Of a DNA stretch of 64,000 nt, positions 34,670-43,341 are shown one piece after another. Below the pieces are notes generated by a model. That model had not been told where the DNA came from. It did not search any database and was given only the letters and a program-made list of their open reading frames with translations. The stretch spans positions 310,001 through 374,000 of the forward strand of contig OZ245724.1 of assembly GCA_965227035.1 (NCBI GenBank), written 5' to 3'. This DNA is from CBDDFQ01 sp965227035. Its GTDB lineage: Bacteria; Pseudomonadota; Gammaproteobacteria; Burkholderiales; Burkholderiaceae_C. The number at the start of each line of letters is the position of its first letter. Position 1 is the first letter of the stretch. The position numbers were made by a program, and so were the translations under genes.

Positions 34670-35476
34670 ATGCTTTTTCTTCTCTCTCCCGCCAAGTCTC
34701 TCGACTACGAAACCCCGCTTTCCGAGGTCACCGCCAAGATCACCAAAGGAGCGCCGCTTGCGCATACCCAGCCTCTGTTCACCAAGCAGTCGGCCGAGCT
34801 GATCGAAATCCTCAGGAAGATTTCGCCCAAACACATTGCCACTCTCATGAGCCTGTCCGACCCGCTGGCAGCGTTGAATGTGGCGCGATACGAAGCCTGG
34901 TCGCCAAAATTCACCGCCAAGAATTCGCGTCAGGCCATCCTGGCTTTCGATGGCGACGTTTACGGCGGCTTCAACGCCAAAACCCTGAAGCAGGCCGATC
35001 TCGAATGGGCTCAGGACCACATCTGCATCTTGAGCGGTCTATACGGCGTGTTGCGGCCGCTGGACTGGATGCAACCCTATCGGCTCGAAATGAGCACCCG
35101 CCTGAAGAACGAGCATGGCCACGACTTGTACAAATTCTGGGGATCGAAGCTTGCCGAGTATCTGAACGAACGACTGGCCGCAGAAGACGGCGACAAGCCG
35201 GTGGTGATCAACCTGGCATCGCAGGAATACTTCAAGGCGGTCGATTTGAAAACGCTCAACGCTCGCGTCATCGACATCGTGTTCGAAGAATGGAAGGGCG
35301 GCAAATTCAAGATCATTAGCTTCAACGCCAAGCGCGCGCGGGGCTTGATGGCGCGATACGCGACCCAGCACCGAATCAAGACGCCAGCAGGACTGCGGAA
35401 GTTCGACACCGACGGATATGCATTCGACTTGCAGGCATCGGACACCGACCGCCTCGTGTTCCGTCGCAAGCTTTGA
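34670..35476 (+). CDS. yaaA: Peroxide stress protein YaaA (UPF0246)
   Basis: This 268-residue protein of the YaaA family begins MLFLLSPAKSLDYETPLSEV. Other conserved blocks are SPKHIATLMSLSDPLAALN, AILAFDGDVYGGF, HICILSGLYGVLRPLDWMQP, YRLEMSTRL and VIDIVFEEWKGGKFKIISFN. In E. coli, YaaA lowers intracellular free iron during hydrogen peroxide stress under OxyR control. Here it lies upstream of a Fe(II) oxygenase gene and queF, possibly as one transcript. I did not find a convincing OxyR box. Confidence 0.95.
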   Translation: MLFLLSPAKSLDYETPLSEVTAKITKGAPLAHTQPLFTKQSAELIEILRKISPKHIATLMSLSDPLAALNVARYEAWSPKFTAKNSRQAILAFDGDVYGGFNAKTLKQADLEWAQDHICILSGLYGVLRPLDWMQPYRLEMSTRLKNEHGHDLYKFWGSKLAEYLNERLAAEDGDKPVVINLASQEYFKAVDLKTLNARVIDIVFEEWKGGKFKIISFNAKRARGLMARYATQHRIKTPAGLRKFDTDGYAFDLQASDTDRLVFRRKL

Positions 35477-35538
35477 TCGACGCTGCGTTTTTTAAAGTTT
35501 CAGAAGTTCTAAAAGTTTTGAAAGAAGGACATCGCTCC

Positions 35539-36399
35539 GTGGCTTCGTATTCGCATCAGCAAATCACTCCCGAACTGCGGCAATGGATCGTGCAGCAGGC
35601 GCAGGCCGGGCAAACGGCTACGCAGGTGCTCGCGTCGATGCGTGAGTCGGGCTGGGACGAAGACGTAGCGGTAGATGCGCTGGAAACGACGCTTCGGGAT
35701 CACCTTGACGACGATGCCATGAGCAAAGGCTGGCCTGCTGCGGTGAAGGTGCCCGAGCCAGCAATGAAGCACGGATCGCTCAAGCTCGATGCAGGCGATC
35801 GCATGGTGGATGTGCTGGTGAACATGATCGCGCCGCGAGTCATCGTGTTCGGCAATTTGCTCAGCGACGAAGAATGCGATGCGTTGATCGAATCGGCCAG
35901 ACCGCGAGTGTCGCGATCGATGACGGTCGACACTCAAAACGGCGGGGAAGAACTCAACGAAGCGCGCACCAGCAGCGGCATGTTCTTCCAGCGCGGCGAA
36001 ACCGATTTGATCCAGCGAATCGAAGCGCGCATCGCAAAGCTGCTCGATTGGCCCGAAGTGAACGGCGAAGGCCTGCAGATCCTTCACTACACGCCCGGCA
36101 CCGAATACCAGCCGCACTACGATTATTTCGATCCGGCGCAACCCGGCACGCCCACGCTTCTTGCGCGCGGTGGACAACGCGTCGCAACGCTGATCATCTA
36201 TCTGCAAGAGCCGGTCGCTGGCGGCGGCACCGTGTTTCCCGACGCTCGATTCGAGGTCGCACCCAAGCGCGGCAACGCCGTGTTCTTCAACTACGAACGA
36301 CCTCATCCCGCAACCCGCACCCTGCACGGCGGCGCACCGGTCATAGAAGGCGAAAAATGGATCGCGACCAAGTGGTTGCGTGAACGTGAATTCAAATGA
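35539..36399 (+). CDS. Prolyl 4-hydroxylase-like 2OG-Fe(II) oxygenase
   Basis: This oxygenase has 286 residues. The N terminus has a short helical domain (PELRQWIVQQAQAGQTATQV). The C-terminal P4Hc domain (about 95-280) has iron ligands H193 and D195 (PHYDYF) and H263 (RTLHGGAP), and K273 for the 2-oxoglutarate carboxylate (GEKWIATKWLRER). I chose the GTG at 35539 with GAAGGA nine bases upstream; a TTG at 35473 overlapping the yaaA stop is possible. The stop overlaps queF as ATGA. Bacterial members hydroxylate proline in proteins such as EF-Tu or free substrates; the target here is unknown. Confidence 0.9.
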   Translation: MASYSHQQITPELRQWIVQQAQAGQTATQVLASMRESGWDEDVAVDALETTLRDHLDDDAMSKGWPAAVKVPEPAMKHGSLKLDAGDRMVDVLVNMIAPRVIVFGNLLSDEECDALIESARPRVSRSMTVDTQNGGEELNEARTSSGMFFQRGETDLIQRIEARIAKLLDWPEVNGEGLQILHYTPGTEYQPHYDYFDPAQPGTPTLLARGGQRVATLIIYLQEPVAGGGTVFPDARFEVAPKRGNAVFFNYERPHPATRTLHGGAPVIEGEKWIATKWLREREFK

Positions 36400-37256
36400 G
36401 CGACAACATCAAGAGCAACACTAGCAACAACACGGCGGATCAGTCGCAGCTCGGAAAGCGTTCGGCGTATGTCGATCGATACGACGCGTCGTTGCTGTTC
36501 CCGATTCCGCGTCAGGGCAAGCGCGACGAAATCGGCGTGAGCGTCAATTCATCGCCTTTTTTCGGGGCCGACATGTGGACCGCGTTCGAGATGAGCTGGC
36601 TCACGCCTCGCGGCAAACCGCAGGTGGCTATCGCGCACATCACGGTGCCCTGCGAGTCGCCGAACATCATCGAGAGCAAGTCGTTCAAGCTTTACCTCAA
36701 CAGCATGAACAACACGGCATTCGCGTCGTTCGACGACGTGCGTGATCGCATGCGTGTGGACTTGTCCGCAGCTGCTGGCGCAAGTGTCGGCGTGAAGATC
36801 ATCCCGCCCGACATGTTCGATCGCGAACCGGTGCACGAGCTCGATGGTCTCTCGCTCGACCGCCTCGAAATCGAATGCACCCGGTACACGCCTGCGCCTG
36901 AGTTGTTGACCGCAGCTTTCGACGAACCGCCGGTGAGCGAAGTGTTCACCAGCAATCTGCTCAAGAGCAATTGCCTGGTTACCGGACAGCCCGATTGGGG
37001 CTCGGTGCAAATCAAATATTCCGGACCGCAGATAGATCAGGGCACGCTGCTTCAGTACATCGTGAGTTTTCGCAATCACAACGAGTTTCACGAGCAGTGC
37101 GTCGAGCGAATCTTCATGGACATCTGGACTAGATGCCAGCCGACGAAGTTGTCGGTATATGCGCGTTACACCCGCCGTGGCGGCCTCGATATCAATCCAT
37201 TTAGAACGAGTCACCCAGGCGCGTTGCCGACGAACGTTCGCACTGCGAGGCAGTGA
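36396..37256 (+). CDS. queF: NADPH-dependent 7-cyano-7-deazaguanine reductase
   Basis: This 286-residue tunnel-fold enzyme reduces preQ0 to preQ1 in queuosine biosynthesis. It is the long, two-domain QueF type. The catalytic Cys193 lies in SNCLVTGQPDWG, with the proton-donor Asp200. ESKSFKLYLNS and EFHEQCVER (the substrate-binding Glu) are present. The first 25 or so residues are a non-conserved Ser/Asn-rich extension. It is coupled to the preceding oxygenase gene by a 4-nt overlap and converges on dinB with almost no gap. Confidence 0.96.
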   Translation: MSDNIKSNTSNNTADQSQLGKRSAYVDRYDASLLFPIPRQGKRDEIGVSVNSSPFFGADMWTAFEMSWLTPRGKPQVAIAHITVPCESPNIIESKSFKLYLNSMNNTAFASFDDVRDRMRVDLSAAAGASVGVKIIPPDMFDREPVHELDGLSLDRLEIECTRYTPAPELLTAAFDEPPVSEVFTSNLLKSNCLVTGQPDWGSVQIKYSGPQIDQGTLLQYIVSFRNHNEFHEQCVERIFMDIWTRCQPTKLSVYARYTRRGGLDINPFRTSHPGALPTNVRTARQ

Positions 37257-37257
37257 T

Positions 37258-38490
37258 CTAGAACAAGGGTCGCGTCAAATCTTCTGGAGATTGCGCGACC
37301 TTGGCTGCGGCCGCCTTGATTGCCGGTAAATCTTCGGCTTTCACCAGCGATCCGACCCGCACGCCAATCAGGCGCAATCGTTTGTCCAATGGAACGCGCT
37401 TTAGACACTGCCCTGCGATCCGGCGAATCATTGCCGCGTCCGAGGTGTAGTCGTCGTGAGTTTGATCGCGGGTCGCGATCTTGAAATCGTCGTAGCGAAG
37501 CTTGATGCCGATGGTTTTGCCGACGTAGCCTTTGCGCTGCAAATCGGACGCGACCTTCTCGCATAGCGACGTGAAGATGTCGCCCAACTCCTTCTTGTCG
37601 CGCACCGCGTGAAGGTCTCTGTCGAAGGTAGTCTCGCGACTCATCGACACCGGCTCGCTCGACGTTTCGACCGGTCGGTCGTCACGCCCCCACGCTGTTT
37701 CATGCAACCACGCGCCGTAGGATTTTCCGAAGTTGACTATCAACCATTCGGGTGTTTTTGACGCGATGTCTCCGACTGTCTTGATGCCGTGGGCCTGTAG
37801 CTTCTCATCTGCCTTCGGTCCGACGCCGTTGACCTTGCGACAAGGAAGCGGCCAGATTTTGCTTTGCAACTCATCTGCTGTGACGATCGAGATTCCGTTC
37901 GGCTTGTTGAACTCGCTCGCCATCTTCGCGATGCGTTTGTTGGGCGCGACGCCAATCGAACATGTGAGACCGGTGCGATCGAATATCGACTTCTGGATCA
38001 AGCGTGCGAGCGACTTCCCGCCTGCGCGCCTGCCGCCCGGCACATTGGTGAAATCGATGTACACCTCGTCGACACCGCGGTCTTCCATGACCGGCGCAAT
38101 CTCGAGAATCGTGTCCTTGAAGAGTCGCGAGAAACGTTTGATCTCATCGAAATCGACCGGCAAAAGAATCGCTTCCGGACAAAGCTTGGCGGCTTTCATC
38201 AAACCCATTGCCGATCCCACCCCGAATGCGCGAGCGGGGTAGGTCGCGGTGGTGATCACGCCGCGACCGGTGTAATCCTTCAGGCGAGGGAACTCGTCGA
38301 TAGGCAGATCAGCTCCGCGTTCCAGCGCCGCGTCGACACGGCGTCGTCCGCCACCGATGACGACCGGCAGGCCCTTGAGTTGTGGGTAGCGCAGGAGCTC
38401 GACCGAGGCGTAGAACGCGTCCATGTCGAGGTGCGCGATCAGGCGGTCGGACTGTTCTGAATGTAATCGGTCTGTGTCTTGCAAGCGCAT
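37258..38490 (-). CDS. dinB: DNA polymerase IV (Y-family)
   Basis: This 410-residue translesion polymerase has the N-terminal catalytic motif LIAHLDMDAFYASVELL, the second catalytic block RGVDEVYIDFT, the SIGVAPNKRIAKMASEFNKP finger motif and two helix-hairpin-helix motifs near VNGVGPKADEKLQAHGI. The little-finger domain follows. An insertion of about 25 residues after VVIGGG also occurs, as I recall, in other Burkholderiales homologues. The ATG at 38490 fits the family start; the longer frame to 38643 overlaps the divergent gene. I did not see a LexA-type CTGT-N8-ACAG box upstream. Confidence 0.93.
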   Translation of the reverse strand: MRLQDTDRLHSEQSDRLIAHLDMDAFYASVELLRYPQLKGLPVVIGGGRRRVDAALERGADLPIDEFPRLKDYTGRGVITTATYPARAFGVGSAMGLMKAAKLCPEAILLPVDFDEIKRFSRLFKDTILEIAPVMEDRGVDEVYIDFTNVPGGRRAGGKSLARLIQKSIFDRTGLTCSIGVAPNKRIAKMASEFNKPNGISIVTADELQSKIWPLPCRKVNGVGPKADEKLQAHGIKTVGDIASKTPEWLIVNFGKSYGAWLHETAWGRDDRPVETSSEPVSMSRETTFDRDLHAVRDKKELGDIFTSLCEKVASDLQRKGYVGKTIGIKLRYDDFKIATRDQTHDDYTSDAAMIRRIAGQCLKRVPLDKRLRLIGVRVGSLVKAEDLPAIKAAAAKVAQSPEDLTRPLF

Positions 38491-38577
38491 AAGGATATCC
38501 GTCCGTAGCTTGCCACGCAGATTGCAATGATTGCGTGATTCACCCCATAAACTCGTTGAAAAAAATGGGAGTTGGAT

Positions 38578-39402
38578 ATGGACAAAGACTACAAGCGGAT
38601 ACTGATACTGTGTAAGACGTACCCATCGCCGAGCTCCAAGCATGTCGAGACATCGTGCGTCGCTGGGATGGACGAGTCAGGTCGTCTGATTCGTTTGTAC
38701 CCCGTGCCATTTCGTTTGGTCAACGACGACCAGCAGTTCAAGAAATGGCAATGGATCCAAGCCAGAGTGAAAAAAGCGACGAACGATCACAGAACCGAGA
38801 GTCATCGGATTTCTGTCGACACGATTGAAACTCTCGGCGAGCCTCTAAGCACAAAGAACGAATGGAAAGAGAGACGAGATGCGATTAGTGCTCTGGAAAC
38901 GTTCAGCGATTTCGATGCTCTTGAACAGGCGAGGATCTCGCGCGGAATTACGTTAGGGCTAGTCAAGCCTACTAGGCTGATAGACGTGAAAATCAAGAAG
39001 GCGAAATCGCCGGATTGGACCGACGACGAAATTGCCAAATTGATGCAGGCCCAAAACCAGGGCTCATTGTTCGATGTTGACGCGGAACAGAGTTCGCTAA
39101 AAAGACTTAGAAAAATTCCCTACGATTTTTATTACGTGTATGAATGCGTAGTCGATGGCGAGTCGAGAACATACGAGCACAAAATTGTCGACTGGGAGGC
39201 GGGTGCGCTTTATTGGAACGTTCAACGGCGGCCCGATTGGCAGGATGCTTTCCGCAATAAGTATCTAAATGACTTTGCTCTTAAGGATGTCACGTTCTTG
39301 TTTGGCACCATTCATCGCTTCCCCGATCAATGGCTTCTCATCAGCGTGCTGTATCCGCCTAAGCCGCAAGGCGCGACGGGAAATCAAGCTGATCTGTTTT
39401 GA
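38578..39402 (+). CDS. Accessory protein, possible dual OB-type domain, paired with DUF488
   Basis: This 274-residue cytosolic protein starts YKRILILCKTYPSPSSKHVE, followed by CVAGMDESGRLIRLYPVPF. That vCvaG...g.lIRL pattern resembles the N terminus of proteins annotated as dual OB-containing domains (recalled resemblance, not proven). The middle is charged, and the C terminus has FLFGTIHRFPDQWLLISVLY. GGGAG lies six bases before the ATG. Base composition is visibly less GC-rich than in dinB and lldD on either side. It converges with the DUF488 gene and their 3' ends overlap by 44 nt. Confidence 0.65.
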   Translation: MDKDYKRILILCKTYPSPSSKHVETSCVAGMDESGRLIRLYPVPFRLVNDDQQFKKWQWIQARVKKATNDHRTESHRISVDTIETLGEPLSTKNEWKERRDAISALETFSDFDALEQARISRGITLGLVKPTRLIDVKIKKAKSPDWTDDEIAKLMQAQNQGSLFDVDAEQSSLKRLRKIPYDFYYVYECVVDGESRTYEHKIVDWEAGALYWNVQRRPDWQDAFRNKYLNDFALKDVTFLFGTIHRFPDQWLLISVLYPPKPQGATGNQADLF

Positions 39403-39841
39403 CGCCAAGATGTTTTACTGGCGGTGCGCCAAAACGATTCGCTGCTCGAGCGACATACGTTCGGTGACACGTTGAATAGTCTGCTTCAAAGCAAATCAGA
39501 CAGGTTGCTTTTAATTTGGCGGCCGCGGCTAAATCACAGACTACCGACTGCTGTTTGTCGAGATGCTGCAAAAAATCTCGCGTGTAGATTTTCCAGTCAC
39601 CATCTTCGCGATACCGGTTCCGAATGCTTTTGGGGCAACCAAGTTTTGGCTCGTGAACGTAATCGATATTGGCGGCCTCCAGCCGCTGTCTGAATGCGCT
39701 TTTCGAGAATCCTTTTTTCCTTGAAAGCGGAAGTTCACGCACATCCACTACACGCTGGATGCCCACTGCTTCGAGTTTCGCTACATAGCTCTCGATATCG
39801 ATACCTTCGTAGCCGAATGTGAACAAATAATCCTTGGGCAC
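39359..39841 (-). CDS. DUF488 family protein
   Basis: This 160-residue protein is a DUF488 member. YLFTFGYEGIDIESYVAKLE, VVDVRELPLSRKKGFSKSAF and CFEADYSTCHRTYVARA are the three family blocks, the last with the Cys-His pair. The fold is thought to be an alpha/beta domain and the function is unknown; a nucleic-acid or conflict-related role has been suggested for gene pairs of this kind. The GTG at 39841 has AAGGA seven bases upstream. Its 3' end overlaps the convergent gene at 38578, and both are less GC-rich than the surroundings. Confidence 0.88.
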   Translation of the reverse strand: MPKDYLFTFGYEGIDIESYVAKLEAVGIQRVVDVRELPLSRKKGFSKSAFRQRLEAANIDYVHEPKLGCPKSIRNRYREDGDWKIYTRDFLQHLDKQQSVVCDLAAAAKLKATCLICFEADYSTCHRTYVARAANRFGAPPVKHLGVKTDQLDFPSRLAA

Positions 39842-39904
39842 TGCGTAATCCTTGAAAAAACGTCTATGTAATTCGCAGAGTTTACTTGGCGTCTCATTGC
39901 CCGA

Positions 39905-41089
39905 TCAGTAAGTCCCCGGCAACAAAACACTCTCGTCGATATCCGCAATTCGCGTCTTGCCGCAGAACGCAGCGGTCGATTCGAGTTCGTGCTGGATGAT
40001 CTGCAGCGCTCGTGTCACGCCGGCTTCACCGTAAGCGCCCAGGCCGTATAAAAAGCTGCGCCCGATCATCGTGCCCTTAGCGCCCAGCGCGAGTGCCTTG
40101 CAGACGTCTTGCCCGCTGCGAATGCCGCCGTCCATCCATACTTCGATGTCCTTGCCTACTGCGCGTGCAATCTCGGGCAGCGCTGCGATGGACGATGGCG
40201 CGCCGTCGAGCTGACGGCCGCCGTGGTTCGACACGATCATTGCGTCGGCGCCGCTGTCTGCCGCGTGACGCGCATCTTCTGCGTCCATGATTCCCTTGAG
40301 GATCAGCTTGCCGCCCCACTTCTTTTTGATCCATTCGATGTCGCCCCAGTTGAGCGCGGGATCGAACTGCTCCTTGGTCCACGACGACAGCGAAGACACG
40401 TCGTCGACATTCTTCGCATGGCCGACGATGTTGCCGAAGGTGCGACGCTTCGTGCCCAGCATGCCGAGGCACCAGTGCGGCTTGGTCGCGAGGTTGATCA
40501 TGTTCGCGATGGTCGGCTTCGGAGGAGCGGTCAGGCCGTTCTTGATGTCCTTGTGGCGCTGTCCGATGATTTGCAGATCGAGCGTGAGTTGCAACGCCGA
40601 GCAGTTGGCCGCGCGTGCACGTTCGATCAGGCGTTCGATGAAATCGCGATCGCGCATCACGTACAGCTGGAACCAGAACGGATGACGATCGGTATGTTCC
40701 GCAATGTCTTCCAACGAGCAGATGCTCATGGTCGAGAGCGTGAACGGAATGCCGAATTTCTTCGCGGCTTTCGCACCCAGAATTTCTCCGTCGGCGTGTT
40801 GCATGCCGGTAAGGCCAGTGGGTGCAATCGCCACCGGCATGGCAACCGTCTGGCCGATCATGGTCGACTGCGTGGAGCGATTCTCCAGATTCACGGCAAC
40901 GCGCTGGCGCAGCTTGATCTTCTGGAAATCTTCTTCGTTGGCGCGGTAAGTACCTTCGGTCCACGAGCCCGAATCCATGTAGTCGTAGAACATGCGCGGC
41001 ACGCGCCGTTTAGCGACGATTCTCAGGTCTTCGATGCAAGTGACTTTGGACAGATCGGGCACGAAAAATTCTCCTTCGTAGCCCGCCAT
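39905..41089 (-). CDS. lldD: FMN-dependent L-lactate dehydrogenase / alpha-hydroxy-acid oxidase
   Basis: This 394-residue TIM-barrel flavoenzyme oxidises L-lactate or a related 2-hydroxy acid and passes electrons to quinone. The catalytic H289 and R292 lie in IVSNHGGRQLDGAPS. VAIAPTGLTGM, FTLSTMSICSLEDI and FWFQLYV line the FMN site, and VWMDGGIRSGQDVCKALALG binds the phosphate. The ATG at 41089 gives the family start; the much longer open frame to 41701 overlaps the neighbouring pbpC antisense to its composition. No lactate permease or regulator gene adjoins it. Another 2-hydroxy acid substrate cannot be excluded. Confidence 0.9.
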   Translation of the reverse strand: MAGYEGEFFVPDLSKVTCIEDLRIVAKRRVPRMFYDYMDSGSWTEGTYRANEEDFQKIKLRQRVAVNLENRSTQSTMIGQTVAMPVAIAPTGLTGMQHADGEILGAKAAKKFGIPFTLSTMSICSLEDIAEHTDRHPFWFQLYVMRDRDFIERLIERARAANCSALQLTLDLQIIGQRHKDIKNGLTAPPKPTIANMINLATKPHWCLGMLGTKRRTFGNIVGHAKNVDDVSSLSSWTKEQFDPALNWGDIEWIKKKWGGKLILKGIMDAEDARHAADSGADAMIVSNHGGRQLDGAPSSIAALPEIARAVGKDIEVWMDGGIRSGQDVCKALALGAKGTMIGRSFLYGLGAYGEAGVTRALQIIQHELESTAAFCGKTRIADIDESVLLPGTY

Positions 41090-41139
41090 GTTAGCCCGGA
41101 AGGATTGGGTCGCGGCCTCTGGATTCGAGGCGTCCGGGT

Positions 41140-43341
41140 TTATCTGTGCTCGGGTTTCGTATCCGAAACGGACTTCACACTGGCGCCTCGCACTTCGACT
41201 CGCACCTCGTCGACAACGTTGCCCTTTTTGTCGCGCAACTGGATCGTGTGACGCCCCGGCCACGGCATCCAGGCCGCTTTGGATCCGACCGCGAAATGCT
41301 TGCCATCGATGCTCCACTGAACATCCGCCCCTTGCGACGCAAACTGAATCCGCTGCCGGTTCGGCGGGATGTCGGGATCGATCGCGACGATGGTGCCGTT
41401 GGTAGGAGAAGTGATCGCGGCAGGGCGCTGATCCAGCTTCGTGCCGAAGCCATCGTCGGATGTGGACATGGCGAATACCGCCTGCTGCGTTCCGTCGATG
41501 AAATACTCGTTTCGGCTGGCTTCCACGAAGCCCGCGCCGTTGGTGTACTTGACCTGCTGTGCAACGACGCCGGCGGGCGCGCGCGGAGCGTTCGAGCGTT
41601 CTCTGGCGTGAAGAAACTTCATGACGTCGGCCCATACCGGTGCTGCGCCCGATGTGCCGCTCACTTCCCACATGGGTGCACCGTTCGCGTTGCCGACCCA
41701 CACGCCTACCGTGTATTTTTGCGACCAGCCCACTGCCCAGTTGTCTCGCATGTCCTTGCTGGTGCCGGTTTTGACGGCGGTCCAGAAGCGCGTGGCCAGA
41801 ACGCTGTCGGTGCCGAAGGTGCGAGCGCGCGCCATCGGGTCTGACAGCATGTCGCCCACGATGAAGGTGGCGCGTGAATCGATAGAAGCATGCGGTTTGG
41901 ACTTTGGTGCCTTGGAATCGCCGACGACCGTGACGACCGGGCTCGCCACGCCTGAATTCGCGAGCGTCCGATACGCGTTCGTCAGATCCATCAGCGTCAC
42001 TTCCGCACTTCCGAGCGCAAGACTGAAGCCGTAGTAATCGCCCGATTCCATCAGTGGCAAACCTGCGCTCGTGAGTTGACGGAAAAATGCATCCGGCGAC
42101 ACCATGGTGAGTGTGCGCACTGCCGGTACGTTCAGCGAAGACGCCAGCGCAGTGCGAGCCGACACCCAGCCCTTGAACTGCTTGTCGTAGTTCTGGGGAA
42201 TGTACAGACCGCTCGTTGTCTGGATCGATGCTGGCGAGTCATCGAGTAGCGATGCAGCCGTGATTCGTTTCTCGGCAATCGCCTGCGCGTACAGGAACGG
42301 TTTGAGCGTCGATCCGGCTTGTCTCGGCGACATCGCCGCATCGACCTGCGACGCACGGCTCAACTCTCCGGAAGATCCGACCCATGCCAGTACTTCGCCA
42401 GTGGCGTTGTCGAGAACGACCACGGCGCCGTCGTCCACGTGTCGTCCCGGCAATTCGCGTAGATGCCGGTTAAGGAGTTCGTTTGCCTGACGCTGCAAAG
42501 GCGCGCGCAGAGTAGAGACGATTCGTGCCTGCGGTTTGCCCGCTGTCTTCAGCAAAAATCTTGCTGCGTGCGGCGCGATTCCTTCGCTGGCATCGAACTC
42601 GCGGCGCTGAAGTGCACCTTCGGTGAACAGATCGAGCCCGTCGCAGCGCGAACCCTGGGGTCCTGGCGACATGGCCACGAGAACCGAGCAGGCGCGCCTC
42701 GATACCTGCGCGGCTTTCGCGTTCGGAGCTCGCACCAGCGCCGCAGCGACAGCCGCCTCCCGATCGTCCAGGCCGTGCGCCGCTTTACCGAACATGGTTT
42801 GCGAAAGTGCATCGATGCCGACGATCTCGCCGCGGAACGGCACCAGATTCAGATACGCCTCGAGGATCTGATCTTTCCGCCAGCGTCTGTCGAGTACTTG
42901 CGCCGACACCGTCTGCCCGAGCTTTTGCACCACGTTGCGACCGCCGTTCGTCTGACGCAGATCGTCGTCGAGCAAACCTGCGAGTTGCATCGTGATGGTC
43001 GAGGCGCCCCGCGTTTTGGTGTTGAGCAGATTGCCCCACGCGGCGGCAGAAACCGCACGCCAGTCGACACCGCTGTGTTCGTAGAAACGCTTGTCTTCGC
43101 TGAGCACCATCGCAGCGCGCAGCGCAGGGGAAATATCCGATAGCGGTATCCATGCACCGCGACGCACCGTGTTGTCGGTGCGCATGCGTTGCAGGAATTC
43201 GCCGTTGCGATCGACGACGATGGTTTCCGACGAAGCAAAATCCTTGCGCGATTCTTCGAATGTCGGAAGGCAAAAAGCGGGCAGCGCAAAGGCTGCCGCA
43301 CTCAGTGCCAGCGTCGTTCGAACGAGCGTGCGCAGGATCAT
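41140..43341 (-). CDS. pbpC: Penicillin-binding protein 1C
   Basis: This 733-residue periplasmic membrane-anchored bifunctional peptidoglycan synthase has an N-terminal signal-anchor (LVRTTLALSAAAFALPAFC). The glycosyltransferase domain has catalytic E82 in LSEDKRFYEHSGVDW. The transpeptidase domain has S344xxK347 (GSTLKPFLYA) and VKTGTSKDMRDNWAVGW. A C-terminal BiPBP_C domain ends the protein (VQWSIDGKHFAVGSKAAWMP). The ATG at 43341 overlaps the stop of the alpha-2-macroglobulin gene. This gene pair is conserved (yfhM-pbpC in E. coli) and suggests coordinated defence and repair of the cell envelope. Confidence 0.95.
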   Translation of the reverse strand: MILRTLVRTTLALSAAAFALPAFCLPTFEESRKDFASSETIVVDRNGEFLQRMRTDNTVRRGAWIPLSDISPALRAAMVLSEDKRFYEHSGVDWRAVSAAAWGNLLNTKTRGASTITMQLAGLLDDDLRQTNGGRNVVQKLGQTVSAQVLDRRWRKDQILEAYLNLVPFRGEIVGIDALSQTMFGKAAHGLDDREAAVAAALVRAPNAKAAQVSRRACSVLVAMSPGPQGSRCDGLDLFTEGALQRREFDASEGIAPHAARFLLKTAGKPQARIVSTLRAPLQRQANELLNRHLRELPGRHVDDGAVVVLDNATGEVLAWVGSSGELSRASQVDAAMSPRQAGSTLKPFLYAQAIAEKRITAASLLDDSPASIQTTSGLYIPQNYDKQFKGWVSARTALASSLNVPAVRTLTMVSPDAFFRQLTSAGLPLMESGDYYGFSLALGSAEVTLMDLTNAYRTLANSGVASPVVTVVGDSKAPKSKPHASIDSRATFIVGDMLSDPMARARTFGTDSVLATRFWTAVKTGTSKDMRDNWAVGWSQKYTVGVWVGNANGAPMWEVSGTSGAAPVWADVMKFLHARERSNAPRAPAGVVAQQVKYTNGAGFVEASRNEYFIDGTQQAVFAMSTSDDGFGTKLDQRPAAITSPTNGTIVAIDPDIPPNRQRIQFASQGADVQWSIDGKHFAVGSKAAWMPWPGRHTIQLRDKKGNVVDEVRVEVRGASVKSVSDTKPEHR

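Noticed and set aside
39905..41701. 598-codon version of the lactate dehydrogenase gene
   Set aside because: The first 204 codons are Arg-rich shadow sequence overlapping pbpC; the family start is at 41089.
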